64,000 nt of DNA from JAEXOD01 sp043805435 (GCA_043805435.1 JAZDHY010000065.1:1-64000), one strand, 5' to 3'. Shown: positions 1-8,953, counted from the first letter of the stretch. The notes: generated from the sequence alone by a model not told the origin. Translations and numbers: made by a program.

Positions 1-1
1 A

Positions 2-2416
2 ACACCTGCATTAGCAAACAGAAATTTTACAGCTAATATTAAATGGTTGGAAAGAACAGACTTAAAATTAACAAAAGTTTGCGATAATAATAATCCGACT
101 AACGGTGATGTTATTAATTTTACTGTAACTGTAACAAATGATGGCCCAACAGCCGCAACAGGTGTTGAAGTTACAGATTTAATAAATACAGCTTTTGAAA
201 TTCAATCTGTAAATCCTTCACAAGGAACATATAATGAAACAACAGGAATTTGGACAGTAGGTTCGTTATCAAACGGAGCTTCTGCAACTTTAGTAGTTAC
301 AGTTAAAGTAAATGTTGTTAATGTATTTACATCACAAATAGACTTAGGTGTAGCAAGCGATTTTAACGTATTTGTTATTGAAGATATTAATCAGCCATCA
401 TCGGATACACAGGGTAAAATGGCAGCAGGACGAGATATCTTTTTGACTAATTATAGTGTAGGCGATCTACTGCCAAATAGTAATGGAGCAGAAGATATTT
501 TAATAGCCGGTCGTAATTTAACATTTTTAACCGGTGCAATTTCTAACGGAAATGTAGTTTACGGAAATTCATCTAACCTGCCTGTTAGTTATGTAAGTGT
601 AGTAGGCGGAGAAGTTAGAAAAGATAGTGTAATAAATTTTGATGCTGCTAATTCTTATTTATTAAATTTATCTGCCTCTTTAGCTAGTTATCCTACAAAT
701 GGAACAGATACATTAGCGTGGAGTACCTTAACGCTAAGAGGATCTCATCCTATTATTAATATATTTGATGTTGATGGTACAGATATTACCAATTCATCAG
801 GAATAGAAATAAACGTTCCAAGCGGTTCAACTGTTATAGTAAATGTTAGAGGGGATAGTGTATTATTTAATGGCGGTTTGGACCTTTACGGTGCGACTAC
901 AAACGCTACATTATATAATTTTTACGAATCTACATATTTAACAATTAATCAAATAGATGTTAAAGGTAGCTTGTTAGCTCCTAAAGCAGATGTTAACTTT
1001 ATTGATGGCCAAATAAATGGTCAGTTTATTGCTAAATCGGTTAAAGGCAAAGCTCAATTTAATATATCCAAATTTATTGGTAACATTCCGGGACAAACAG
1101 AATTACAAAATATTGCTGAGATTACAAAAGCAAATCAACTTGATCCGGATTCCGAACCGGGGAACGGTATTACTTCTGAGGACGACTATGATTTTGTTGG
1201 TATATCTGTTAACCCTGATTTATCTGTTGGCAGCGGAACATCAAACCCTGATTGGGAATTGGTAGGTACATTTAACTCAAATGAAATTACTTGGGTTATT
1301 ACACACGACAAAAATGGAAACTTATTAAAAGGTTCAAGCGGTGGCAAGATTTCCCGTTCAATTGATGGTGGATTGACATGGACAATCTTAAACCCGGGTA
1401 TGTTTATTGGTTATGTTTGGTCAATTCAAGTAAACATGGTTAGCGGTTATATTTATGCTGCAACCGAATTCGGAATATTCCGTTCAACAAATAATGGTTC
1501 AACATGGAATATTTTTGCTTTTGCCGGTAAAAGGGTACCTGCTTTTATATTTGATGAATCGATAAATTTAATGTATGCTGCTGTATTAGGTGAAACTTTG
1601 TTTAAATCTACCGATGGCGGAAATACCTGGTATGGAAAATTAACAGGATTAGGTTGTGATAATGTTAGCTCAATTGCAATAAATTCTAATAAAGATCTAT
1701 ATGTTGGTACATTGGGCGGAAAAATCTACAAATCAACTGATTTTGCAGATCACTTTACACAATTAAATATCGAATATCCATATATCTGGTCAATTGGAAT
1801 TAATTCATCAGATGAAATTTTTGTAGGTACTTACGGAAACGGAATGTATTTATCATCGGATGATGGTGCGACATTTGTTAAACAAAACGCAATAACAGAT
1901 AAGTTTATTTATGCAATTACTTGTGAAGGAAATAAAGTGATTGCAAGTGCATGGAATGGTGGAGTATATGTTTACCAATCAGGAATAGAAAGTAGCTGGT
2001 CACAATTAGGAATGGTTGGATTTGGAGTTAGCGCACTTATGCTTGATAAAGGTGTTTTATATGCCGTCACAAGTGATGGTAAATTATATAAAAACAGTAC
2101 TGTTACAAGTGTAAATGAAAATGGTAATAATTTAGATTATTCATTTAGCTTGGAACAAAATTATCCTAATCCATTTAATCCTAGTACAATTATTAAATAT
2201 TCAATTGCTGAAGCAAGTAATGTTAAATTGATAGTTTATGATATACTTGGAAGGGAAATTGTAACTTTAATCAATAATGATTTGTTGCCCGGATCTTATT
2301 CAATGGTTTGGAATGCAAATGATAAATTTGGTAAAAAAGTAACAAGCGGAATTTATTTTTACTCTTTAGAAGCAGGCAAATTTACCAAAACAAACAAAAT
2401 GATTTTAATGAAATAG
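2..2416 (+). CDS. Surface protein with DUF11 repeat, choice-of-anchor A domain, BNR/Asp-box repeats and T9SS sorting domain (5'-truncated)
   Basis: The reading frame is open to the left edge, so the N-terminus lies outside the window; a TTG at 47 is only an internal codon. Counting from that TTG, residues 5-92 look like the first part of a DUF11 repeat (DLKLTKVCDNNNP..., VTVTNDGPTAATGVEVTDL). Residues about 93-350 match the choice-of-anchor A type (DLGVASDFNVFVIEDI, AAGRDIFLTNYSVGD). Residues about 350-385 (QNIAEITKANQLDPDSEPGNG) look like the end of the same DUF11 repeat. Residues about 400-680 hold Asp-box/BNR-type propeller repeats (SIDGGLTW, STNNGSTW, STDGGNTW, SSDDGATF). The last 90 residues are a T9SS type A sorting domain (NYPNPFNPST, VYDILGREIVTL, SGIYFYSLEAGKF). 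It is probably exported and anchored on the cell surface, as an adhesin or matrix protein; no catalytic motif is visible. Confidence 0.85.
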   Translation, partial: TPALANRNFTANIKWLERTDLKLTKVCDNNNPTNGDVINFTVTVTNDGPTAATGVEVTDLINTAFEIQSVNPSQGTYNETTGIWTVGSLSNGASATLVVTVKVNVVNVFTSQIDLGVASDFNVFVIEDINQPSSDTQGKMAAGRDIFLTNYSVGDLLPNSNGAEDILIAGRNLTFLTGAISNGNVVYGNSSNLPVSYVSVVGGEVRKDSVINFDAANSYLLNLSASLASYPTNGTDTLAWSTLTLRGSHPIINIFDVDGTDITNSSGIEINVPSGSTVIVNVRGDSVLFNGGLDLYGATTNATLYNFYESTYLTINQIDVKGSLLAPKADVNFIDGQINGQFIAKSVKGKAQFNISKFIGNIPGQTELQNIAEITKANQLDPDSEPGNGITSEDDYDFVGISVNPDLSVGSGTSNPDWELVGTFNSNEITWVITHDKNGNLLKGSSGGKISRSIDGGLTWTILNPGMFIGYVWSIQVNMVSGYIYAATEFGIFRSTNNGSTWNIFAFAGKRVPAFIFDESINLMYAAVLGETLFKSTDGGNTWYGKLTGLGCDNVSSIAINSNKDLYVGTLGGKIYKSTDFADHFTQLNIEYPYIWSIGINSSDEIFVGTYGNGMYLSSDDGATFVKQNAITDKFIYAITCEGNKVIASAWNGGVYVYQSGIESSWSQLGMVGFGVSALMLDKGVLYAVTSDGKLYKNSTVTSVNENGNNLDYSFSLEQNYPNPFNPSTIIKYSIAEASNVKLIVYDILGREIVTLINNDLLPGSYSMVWNANDKFGKKVTSGIYFYSLEAGKFTKTNKMILMK

Positions 2417-2429
2417 TTAGTCTTTTTTT

Positions 2430-2462
2430 ATGCGGGGAAAACATCCCCGCATTATTTTTTTT
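2430..2462 (+). terminator. Rho-independent terminator
   Basis: A perfect 9-bp stem (ATGCGGGGA / TCCCCGCAT) with loop AAACA is followed by a T-rich tract and preceded by seven T, so it could work on either strand. It ends the surface-protein transcript 14 nt after its stop codon. Confidence 0.9.
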
Positions 2463-2637
2463 ATTTAATTATAAAACAAATCTCCCTATCAAACCGAATT
2501 AATCTACATTCTTTTTTAACCCCCAAAAACTGGTATCCAACAATTTCTTTTGTAATTTATTAATAGAATACTTAAATTCGTAATGTAATTAAATAATTTG
2601 ACAAAATTTTACAAACACTAAATTATTGGGGACTTTT

Positions 2638-3246
2638 ATGGCTAAAATTATGAAAGAAGTATATCAGTTCAAAATCACATTGAATGAATCCAAACCGCCT
2701 ATTTGGAGAAGAATTCTTGTGCCTTCAAAATATTCTTTTTGGGATTTGCACATTGCTATTCAAGATTCTATGGGCTGGAAAGATTATCATCTTCATTCAT
2801 TTAATATTATAAACCCTTTAACTGGTCGAAAAGTTGAAATAGGAATACCGGACGAAGATTATGAAGATATACTACCGGATAATAAAATTAAAATATCCAA
2901 ATATTTTAACGAAAATAATGCCAAAGCAACGTATGAATACGATTTTGGCGATTCTTGGATACATACAATAAAACTTGAAAAAATTATTCCCGCTGTTGCG
3001 GGCGAAAAATATCCACAATGTATTGGTGGAAAAATGGCCTGTCCGCCGGAAGATTGCGGCGGTATTTGGGGTTATTATAATTTATTGGAAATAATTCAAG
3101 ATCCAAAACATGATGAATATGAAGAATCAATAGAATGGTTAGGTGAAGATTTTGATCCGAATGAATTTGATCCTAAAGATGTTACCTTTGATGATCCTAA
3201 AGAAAGATTTAACTTAATGAATGATGATGAATCGGAAATGTTTTAG
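2638..3246 (+). CDS. Plasmid pRiA4b ORF-3-like protein (IS1096 TnpR-like passenger family)
   Basis: A 202-aa soluble protein whose N-terminal half has the hallmarks of the pRiA4b ORF-3 family: YQFKITLNESKPPIWRRILVP, then FWDLHIAIQDSMGWKDYHLHSF, later YEYDFGDSWIHTIKLEKI, and a Cys-containing segment CIGGKMACPPEDCGG. The acidic C-terminus (EDFDPNEFDPKDVTFDDP) is also typical. The molecular role of this family is not established; some members ride on mobile elements. I chose ATG 2638 because GGGGA precedes it at good spacing; the in-frame TTG at 2626 adds only four residues. No transposase is visible beside it. Confidence 0.85.
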   Translation: MAKIMKEVYQFKITLNESKPPIWRRILVPSKYSFWDLHIAIQDSMGWKDYHLHSFNIINPLTGRKVEIGIPDEDYEDILPDNKIKISKYFNENNAKATYEYDFGDSWIHTIKLEKIIPAVAGEKYPQCIGGKMACPPEDCGGIWGYYNLLEIIQDPKHDEYEESIEWLGEDFDPNEFDPKDVTFDDPKERFNLMNDDESEMF

Positions 3247-3385
3247 CGCAAAGGCAAATTATTAATATTCATTAAAGCCCGGTTTAGTTTATATATTAGA
3301 TGTTTGATTTAATAAATTAGATTAATCAATAATCAAGGAATTTTATTGCCATTTTTGTTGTAAACTTAAAAAGCTTTGAATAAAA

Positions 3386-3733
3386 ATGATTAGAAAAAAC
3401 AATAAAATAACAATTGTGCAACTCCTATTTTTTATATCCACTTTAGTTGCTACTGTTGATTGTTTTGGATGCAGTATGATAAAAATTACCAAAAACGGAA
3501 TTACAATTGTTGGTAATAATGAAGATCAGATGAATCCTAATACAAGAATATGGTTTGAACATGGTCAAAATGGAAATTACAGAGTAGCTTATGTAGGTTT
3601 TGATAATCTATATCCTCAAGGCGGTATGAATGAAGCCGGTCTGGTTTTTGATGGGTTTACTCAGTCTTATAGACCTGTTATTGATACTATTGGGAAATTG
3701 AAAATAGCTGCAATTGATTTAGAAAAAAAATAA
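3386..3733 (+). CDS. Secreted choloylglycine hydrolase/penicillin-acylase-like Ntn hydrolase, N-terminal fragment (frameshifted)
   Basis: The first 29 residues are a signal peptide (basic start, hydrophobic core, ...ATVDCFG). Maturation would expose Cys30 in GCSMIKITKNGITIVGNNEDQ, resembling the catalytic N-terminal Cys followed by NxED of linear-amide C-N hydrolases. GGMNEAGLVFDGF is a further family motif. The frame stops at 3731-3733 right after an A8 run (3723-3730). The remainder of the protein continues in the next frame from 3733 (TAATG overlap). Adding one A to the run fuses the two parts smoothly (DLEKKIMQKCATVEEV), so this is one gene broken, mis-sequenced or read by slippage. Confidence 0.75.
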   Translation: MIRKNNKITIVQLLFFISTLVATVDCFGCSMIKITKNGITIVGNNEDQMNPNTRIWFEHGQNGNYRVAYVGFDNLYPQGGMNEAGLVFDGFTQSYRPVIDTIGKLKIAAIDLEKK

Positions 3734-3735
3734 TG
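3723..3735 (+). other. A8 homopolymer / slippery site joining two frames
   Basis: Eight A follow GAT TTA G; the zero-frame TAA comes directly after and overlaps an ATG in the -1 frame. A -1 slip (or one extra A) restores a single long Ntn-hydrolase frame. Possibilities are a sequencing deletion, a real frameshift mutation, or transcriptional/ribosomal slippage. Confidence 0.6.
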
Positions 3736-4590
3736 CAAAAATGTGCAACCGTTGAGGAAGTTAAATATCTGATAAGCCAATATAATATCAATTTTTCGGG
3801 AGGTGCGGTATTCCGTTTTGTTGATAAAACAGGTAAATATCTTTATGTTGACGGAGATAGTTTGAGTATTGGAGACGAAGATTATTTTGTTCAAACAAAT
3901 GTTCGTCCTTATGAAAATAAAGAATGTTGGAGATTGGATAAAGCTACACGCTTATTAAAAAATTATTACGATGCGGATATCAATTATTGCAAATCAATTA
4001 TGGATAGCGTCCATCAGGAAAAAAAATGGGGCGGAACAATATATTCAACAATATATGACCTAAATAACGGGAAAATTTATTTATATTATTTTTATGACTT
4101 TAAAAACGTTATATCTTTTGATCTTAAAGAGGAATTATATAAAGAAGACAAAGTATTAAATATGCCCGAGATGTTTCCAAAGAATGAATCTGGTCAGAAG
4201 TATTTTACTGAATATAATAAAATATTAAGGCAAATAAAATCTCTTGGCGATTCTTTGTGGACTGACGGAAACAACAGTTATAAAGCCGTTAAAAGTGCAA
4301 TTTCCAATTCGTTTATAGATAATTATCCGTTTTATTATAAAATATCTAAATTAGCCGAATATTACCAGCTGGAAAATATAAACTTTCCACGAGCTATTTT
4401 ACTACTAAGCTTAAATGTTGAAATAATTCCAAATTATTGGATTGGATATTATAATTTAGCCGAGGGTTATATGAAAACTAAACAATACCAATTAGCACTT
4501 GATAATTATTTACGTTCGGTTGAATTAAACCCAAATGATACTTTAAGTATTAAACAAATAGAGTACATTAAAAAATTGATGGTAAAATGA
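3733..4590 (+). CDS. C-terminal part of the Ntn hydrolase, with TPR-like tail
   Basis: This 285-aa frame has no signal peptide and starts inside the fold of the upstream fragment: FSGGAVFRFVDKTGKYLYVDGD, then NVRPYENKECWRLDKATRLL and WGGTIYSTIYDLNNGKIYLYYFYDF, the usual order of the C-terminal half of acyl-CoA:6-APA/choloylglycine-hydrolase-like proteins. Residues about 210-280 (ILLLSLNVEIIPNYWIGYYNLAEGYMKTKQYQLALDNYL..., split here for length) look like one or two TPR units, a common tail in this family. The start at ATG 3733 overlaps the upstream stop. Without the N-terminal Cys the fragment would not be catalytic alone. Confidence 0.7.
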   Translation: MQKCATVEEVKYLISQYNINFSGGAVFRFVDKTGKYLYVDGDSLSIGDEDYFVQTNVRPYENKECWRLDKATRLLKNYYDADINYCKSIMDSVHQEKKWGGTIYSTIYDLNNGKIYLYYFYDFKNVISFDLKEELYKEDKVLNMPEMFPKNESGQKYFTEYNKILRQIKSLGDSLWTDGNNSYKAVKSAISNSFIDNYPFYYKISKLAEYYQLENINFPRAILLLSLNVEIIPNYWIGYYNLAEGYMKTKQYQLALDNYLRSVELNPNDTLSIKQIEYIKKLMVK

Positions 4591-4606
4591 AAATTTCGCT
4601 AAATAA

Positions 4607-5425
4607 ATGAAAATAATCTTTTTATCAATTCTGCTAATATTTTTTTTTATTTCGGTTCAAACTGTTAGGGCGCAACTGCAGGCACTGCCCGAAGGTGCAA
4701 AAACAAATTGGGTTATTGATGAACCGGAAGAAATTGTTACATATATGATCTTTGATCCCACAACCGTTAAAGAGAAACTTCCATTATCTTTGCGGTTTAT
4801 TACCATTAATGAACTTGCTGGATCCAACATTAACTGGGCAATGGAACATTTAAATAATTATCCTGCACACAAAAACTGGGGTATATCTTTTATTGAAATT
4901 GTTAAAATGAAGACTTTTAAAATAGACGGGCATTCACCAAAATGGCCCAAAAATGGAGCTGTAGGATTATGGTTTGCTCGTGTTGCGCCAGCCGATTCAT
5001 CTATTGATTTGGGTCCGGGAAAACCGTTTTTAGCTTTGGATTTTTGGATGCCCGATAGTAATTATGTCGTTTATATGAATAAAAAAGGGCATTATGCCAG
5101 TTATGGAGATGTTCATCTTTCAAAAAATTCAAAAGGTGTGTGGATAGGTTCTATCAAAATTGATGGATTAAATGTTGTTTGTGAGTGTGAACCAAAAAAA
5201 AATGTTGTTAGTTCCGGTTCAAGAGGTATGCAAATCATTTTTCCGCCGGCTTTGTCTAAGGTAAAAAGTATTGTTCGGGTAGCTTTTGTAGGACATCAAG
5301 AGCAATTATGTGAAAAAGATAGTTGGAAGTTAAGCGGAAGTCATCCTATGGTTCTAGGAAAAATTATGAGTACTACAAGCTTTCAATTCGGGTACAATCT
5401 TATTGGCGGTGCTTACAACCCGTAA
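4607..5425 (+). CDS. Secreted protein of unknown function
   Basis: 272 aa with a clear signal peptide (MKIIFLSILLIFFFISVQTVRAQ) and no T9SS tail, so probably periplasmic or outer-membrane associated. I do not recognise the family. The mature part contains EEIVTYMIFDPTTVKEKLPLSLRF, an internal AVGLWFARVAP and a Trp/Gly-rich central region (KPFLALDFWMPDSNYVVYMN) and ends FQFGYNLIGGAYNP. It is 16 nt downstream of the Ntn hydrolase fragment, so probably cotranscribed. No strong Shine-Dalgarno sequence precedes the ATG. Confidence 0.6.
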   Translation: MKIIFLSILLIFFFISVQTVRAQLQALPEGAKTNWVIDEPEEIVTYMIFDPTTVKEKLPLSLRFITINELAGSNINWAMEHLNNYPAHKNWGISFIEIVKMKTFKIDGHSPKWPKNGAVGLWFARVAPADSSIDLGPGKPFLALDFWMPDSNYVVYMNKKGHYASYGDVHLSKNSKGVWIGSIKIDGLNVVCECEPKKNVVSSGSRGMQIIFPPALSKVKSIVRVAFVGHQEQLCEKDSWKLSGSHPMVLGKIMSTTSFQFGYNLIGGAYNP

Positions 5426-5636
5426 TATTTTTTTATAAGTGGTTGATTAACAGAGAAGCAATTTTTATTCTTTTGAAGTTATTGATCTCAAAATTCAATA
5501 AATCCTTTTGATTTTACAAATAAAATCCTAAATTATAATCTAAATAAAGTAAGTTTATCTCACCGGAGGTAAAATCTATTCCTTATTTATAAATTTTTGA
5601 AATTCAAACATTTAATCTTTAACAATAAAATTACAT

Positions 5637-7418
5637 ATGAAAAAATTACTTATACTATTTGTTATATTCTATTCCTTAATAAATGCCCAATACCAAGTTA
5701 AATCTACTTATCTTCAAAATCCTGAAAAAGCTATTGGATTTGTTGACAGTTGTGCAACTTTTTGGTTAAAAGCATATGATTCCGTGAATGGAGGTTTTTA
5801 TACCAATATTGGTAAAACCGGTAATTTGTTAACTTCATCAGGTACGCAAAAAAATATGCAAACTCAATCGCGCGATGCGTATGGATTTGTTCGTGCTTTT
5901 ATGCTTACCGGAAATGATAATTATCTAACAAAAGCCAAACAAGCTTTAACATTTATGTATGCTCATGCATGGGATAATACAAATGGAGGCTGGTATTGGG
6001 AATTGGATAAATATGGAAATCCCACCTCCGGGAATACAAACAAAGATGCCTTTCACCAGCATTACGGATTACTTGGGCCTATGGCTTATTACGAAGCAAC
6101 ATCGGATACGCTAGATTGGAACTGGATTCAAAAATCCTACATTAATAACGAAACAAAAATGTGGGATAACAGCTTGCAATATTTCGGTTATTACGATTAT
6201 TGCAGTTCAAACTGGTCATCCAAAAACGGAAAAAGTTTTAATGCAACCGTTGATGCAATTACTACACATTTATTGTATTTGTATTTAATTACCAAAGATC
6301 GACAATATTTGGATAAAACACTTAAAATTATTGATAACATGCAAAACAGATTTGTAGCAAGTATGGATAATCAGGCAATAGGTTTTGCGGAAGTTTATAA
6401 TTCGTCTTGGAATATTAATACAAGCGAAACAATGACTATAATGGGGCATGTTTTAAAAACAGCATGGTGTTTTGCCCGTGTTTATCAAATTAACCCCGAT
6501 ACAACTTATATTGCTTCGGCCCGTAAACTTATAACAAATGTTCTTCAAAAGGGGTATGACAACCAATTTGGCGGACCTTATAAGGATTATAATAGGGTAA
6601 CTGGTCAAATGCTTATGTGGAGCAACCCTGATACTGCAAAAGCTTGGTGGCAGATGGAACAGGCAGTAGTGGCCGGACTACAAATGTATCAAATAACACA
6701 AGCAGATGCATACTTAAAAATGGCTGATGAAACTTTAGATTTTTTTATGAAAAATTTTGTTGACCATCAATATGGCGAAGTTTACGAAAACAGAACAAGA
6801 TATGGCGGACAGACTTGGGGCGAAAATAAAGGTAATCCAAATAAAGCGGGATATCATTCAATTGAACTTGGTTATTATACTTATTTATATGGTAAGTTTT
6901 TTGTTACTAAAGAACCAATAACGCTTTATTACAATTTTCAACCCGGAACTGAAAGAGACATTTCTCTTAACCCTATTGAATTACCATTTGATACATACAA
7001 AATTACCGAAGTAATTTATAACAATCAGCAATATAATCAGTTTTCCGCTACAACGCATTTATTACACCTTGCAGCAAATATTGGAGGTAAATTTAAAGTA
7101 ACTTTTGAATTGAATCCTACATCGGTTATTGCAAACGAAGAAAAAAATATACCGCAGCAATTTAAATTAGCGCAAAATTTCCCAAATCCATTTAACTCTT
7201 CAACAAAAATTAATTATTCAATCCCATCTTCAAACAAAGTCACAATTAAAGTTTATGATATTTTAGGAACCAAAATTACAACCTTAGTAGATGGGTTCAA
7301 AAATGCAGGAACTTATGAGGTGAATTTTGACGGTTCAAAACTATCCTCAGGAACTTATTTTTATCGGATTGAAGCAGGTACATTTTGTGAAACTAAAAAG
7401 CTTTTATTATTAAAATAA
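5637..7418 (+). CDS. Secreted AGE-family (N-acylglucosamine 2-epimerase-like) protein with T9SS sorting domain
   Basis: 593 aa. A signal peptide (MKKLLILFVIFYSLINAQ) is followed by an alpha/alpha-barrel region of about 400 residues with AGE-family features: FWLKAYDSVNGGFYTNIGKTG, QTQSRDAYGFVRAF, DAFHQHYGLLGPMAYYEAT, TIMGHVLKTAWCFARVY and WWQMEQAVVAGLQMY. Members isomerise or epimerise sugars such as N-acetylglucosamine, mannose or cellobiose, usually in the cytoplasm; export of this copy is unusual. Residues about 505-593 form a T9SS type A domain (NFPNPFNSSTKINYS..., KLSSGTYFYRIEAGTF). A role on extracellular oligosaccharides is inferred; the substrate cannot be told from the sequence. Confidence 0.75.
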   Translation: MKKLLILFVIFYSLINAQYQVKSTYLQNPEKAIGFVDSCATFWLKAYDSVNGGFYTNIGKTGNLLTSSGTQKNMQTQSRDAYGFVRAFMLTGNDNYLTKAKQALTFMYAHAWDNTNGGWYWELDKYGNPTSGNTNKDAFHQHYGLLGPMAYYEATSDTLDWNWIQKSYINNETKMWDNSLQYFGYYDYCSSNWSSKNGKSFNATVDAITTHLLYLYLITKDRQYLDKTLKIIDNMQNRFVASMDNQAIGFAEVYNSSWNINTSETMTIMGHVLKTAWCFARVYQINPDTTYIASARKLITNVLQKGYDNQFGGPYKDYNRVTGQMLMWSNPDTAKAWWQMEQAVVAGLQMYQITQADAYLKMADETLDFFMKNFVDHQYGEVYENRTRYGGQTWGENKGNPNKAGYHSIELGYYTYLYGKFFVTKEPITLYYNFQPGTERDISLNPIELPFDTYKITEVIYNNQQYNQFSATTHLLHLAANIGGKFKVTFELNPTSVIANEEKNIPQQFKLAQNFPNPFNSSTKINYSIPSSNKVTIKVYDILGTKITTLVDGFKNAGTYEVNFDGSKLSSGTYFYRIEAGTFCETKKLLLLK

Positions 7419-7512
7419 TATATTGTTTTAGCTTCTTTTTATTACACCAAATTATAATTGGGTTCTGTAAAAATTAAGTATAAACAATATTAATATTATC
7501 GCTAAAGATTAG

Positions 7513-7540
7513 AGCCTTGCAGAATATGCAGGGCTTTTTA
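7513..7540 (+). terminator. Rho-independent terminator
   Basis: AGCCTTGCA and TGCAGGGCT form a 9-bp stem (one G-T wobble) around loop GAATA, followed by five T. It lies 95 nt after the epimerase-like gene. Confidence 0.8.
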
Positions 7541-7870
7541 ATTATTAACTTCTTCAAGTAAAGTGAGGGGAATTGTTAACCAGCTTTAGCAGCTATGGAA
7601 ACATTATAATATTGGAGCCAAGTGCGTGCAAGATTTTACAGTTGTTTTGGGTAGGCAATTGCTTTATATAAAGATAGATTCTTAACAAAACAACTAAACT
7701 CAAAATCTCTTTTTTACGTCAATGAGAAATAATATAAAATAAGACCTTAATTATTAAATAAAAACATCTCGCACTTCTAAAATAAAATACATAATATTAA
7801 TATTATCAAAGAAAGTTTTTATTCATAACATTATTAATATAACAGAGTAAATTCGTTAATGGGGTATTAA
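7541..7870. other. Intergenic region, no gene recognised
   Basis: After the terminator there is about 330 nt of AT-rich DNA. I see no convincing ORF, tRNA or repeat. A GGGG at 7860-7863 lies just upstream of the methyltransferase ATG and may serve as its ribosome-binding site. Confidence 0.4.
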
Positions 7871-8428
7871 ATGCAAGGAGTTTTCAAGACTATATTAAAT
7901 TCAGAAAAAACTATTTCAAGTAAAGCCGAAGACTTCTATAAAGAGTATTGGACTGATGGTGAATGTGTTAGAGACATTACTACACTAAAAAATTTACACA
8001 TCCTTAAAAAATATTTTCCTAAACTGCCACAAAACAAAAAAATATTAGAAATTGGTGTTGGAGGTGAAGGAGGGATAATTAAAAGTCTGAAGGATAATAA
8101 TTATGTATATGGTATTGATGTTTCTGATTCGGCTATTAAAAATTCAGAAAAATTTAATTTAGATGTTATTAAGCTTAATCTAGATAATGAAAAAATTCCA
8201 TTTGAAGATAGTTCTGTTGATATCGTTTTTGCATTTGAAGTTTTTGAGCATTTTTCCAATCCACAACACGCAATTGAAGAGATAAAAAGAGTTCTTGTTG
8301 ACGATGGGGTATTATTAATTAGTATTCCCAATCAGTACACTTATCATTGGCCTCGATTATTTTATCCTGATCTATTTATTAAGGATAATTTTTTTGAATT
8401 TTTAATTATAAATGGATTCGATACTTAG
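7871..8428 (+). CDS. Class I SAM-dependent methyltransferase, N-terminal part (interrupted by in-frame TAG)
   Basis: 185 aa with a Methyltransf_11/25-type Rossmann fold: motif I KKILEIGVGGEGGIIKSL, the acidic end of beta-2 YVYGIDVSDSAI, motif II-like PFEDSSVDIVFAFEVFEHF, and post-motif VLVDDGVLLISIPNQYTYHWPR. Such enzymes with SIPNQ...HWP are often found in polysaccharide or O-antigen clusters, acting on sugars or glycan ends. The frame ends at TAG 8426-8428, but the same frame stays open from 8429 to 8953, so this is probably the front of a 360-codon gene. No similar-function neighbour is present, consistent with a decaying or orphan gene. Confidence 0.75.
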   Translation: MQGVFKTILNSEKTISSKAEDFYKEYWTDGECVRDITTLKNLHILKKYFPKLPQNKKILEIGVGGEGGIIKSLKDNNYVYGIDVSDSAIKNSEKFNLDVIKLNLDNEKIPFEDSSVDIVFAFEVFEHFSNPQHAIEEIKRVLVDDGVLLISIPNQYTYHWPRLFYPDLFIKDNFFEFLIINGFDT

Positions 8429-8446
8429 GTATTTTTAGATGATTTA

Positions 8447-8953
8447 ATGGCCAATTCTTATATAGATTCAAAATTAGAAGATACTTATAAATCGTGGAGT
8501 TATTATTTCTATTCAACTAAAATTGGTAACGGTGATTATAAAAAATATTTCGATTATGGGTTATACTTCTGGAATAAAAAAGATAAAAATAATATAAGAA
8601 CAAATCCTATTGAAGCTATGGAATTATTTGATAAAAGTTATAAAATAAATAATAATTATCAAACTAAATTATACCTTACATATTCTCTAGTCTATCGTGC
8701 AATTTATAATGACTCGGATGAATTTGTTAGATTGTTTAATGAATTATTAGTTGAATCAAAATTATCAAGTAATATTTATATAAATGAATGTATATGTAGA
8801 ATAATTTTAATCGAATTAGAGTTGAGAAAATTAAGCGGGGAGAAAAAATTAGAGGATAAAATACTAGAAAATTATATTAAGGATTTGGCTGATTATAGTT
8901 TATTGATAGAAGAAATTAATAAAGCCATTGATGAATGCGAATTTGTATATTGA
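8447..8953 (+). CDS. C-terminal part of the interrupted methyltransferase gene, unknown domain
   Basis: A 168-aa frame, identical in phase to the methyltransferase upstream and separated from it only by TAG 8426-8428 and six sense codons (VFLDDL). It opens MANSYIDSKLEDTYKSWSYYFYSTKIG and continues with DYGLYFWNKKDKNNIRTNPIEAMELFDKSYKIN, then a helical, TPR-like C-terminal part. There is no good Shine-Dalgarno for ATG 8447. I read it as the tail of one broken gene, not as an independent protein; the domain itself is not recognised. Confidence 0.55.
   Translation: MANSYIDSKLEDTYKSWSYYFYSTKIGNGDYKKYFDYGLYFWNKKDKNNIRTNPIEAMELFDKSYKINNNYQTKLYLTYSLVYRAIYNDSDEFVRLFNELLVESKLSSNIYINECICRIILIELELRKLSGEKKLEDKILENYIKDLADYSLLIEEINKAIDECEFVY

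Noticed and set aside
8426..8428. TAG recoded as an amino acid.
   Set aside because: Several intact genes here end in TAG, for example the FISUMP, SBP and PorV-like genes, so TAG is a normal stop; a local mutation or error is simpler.
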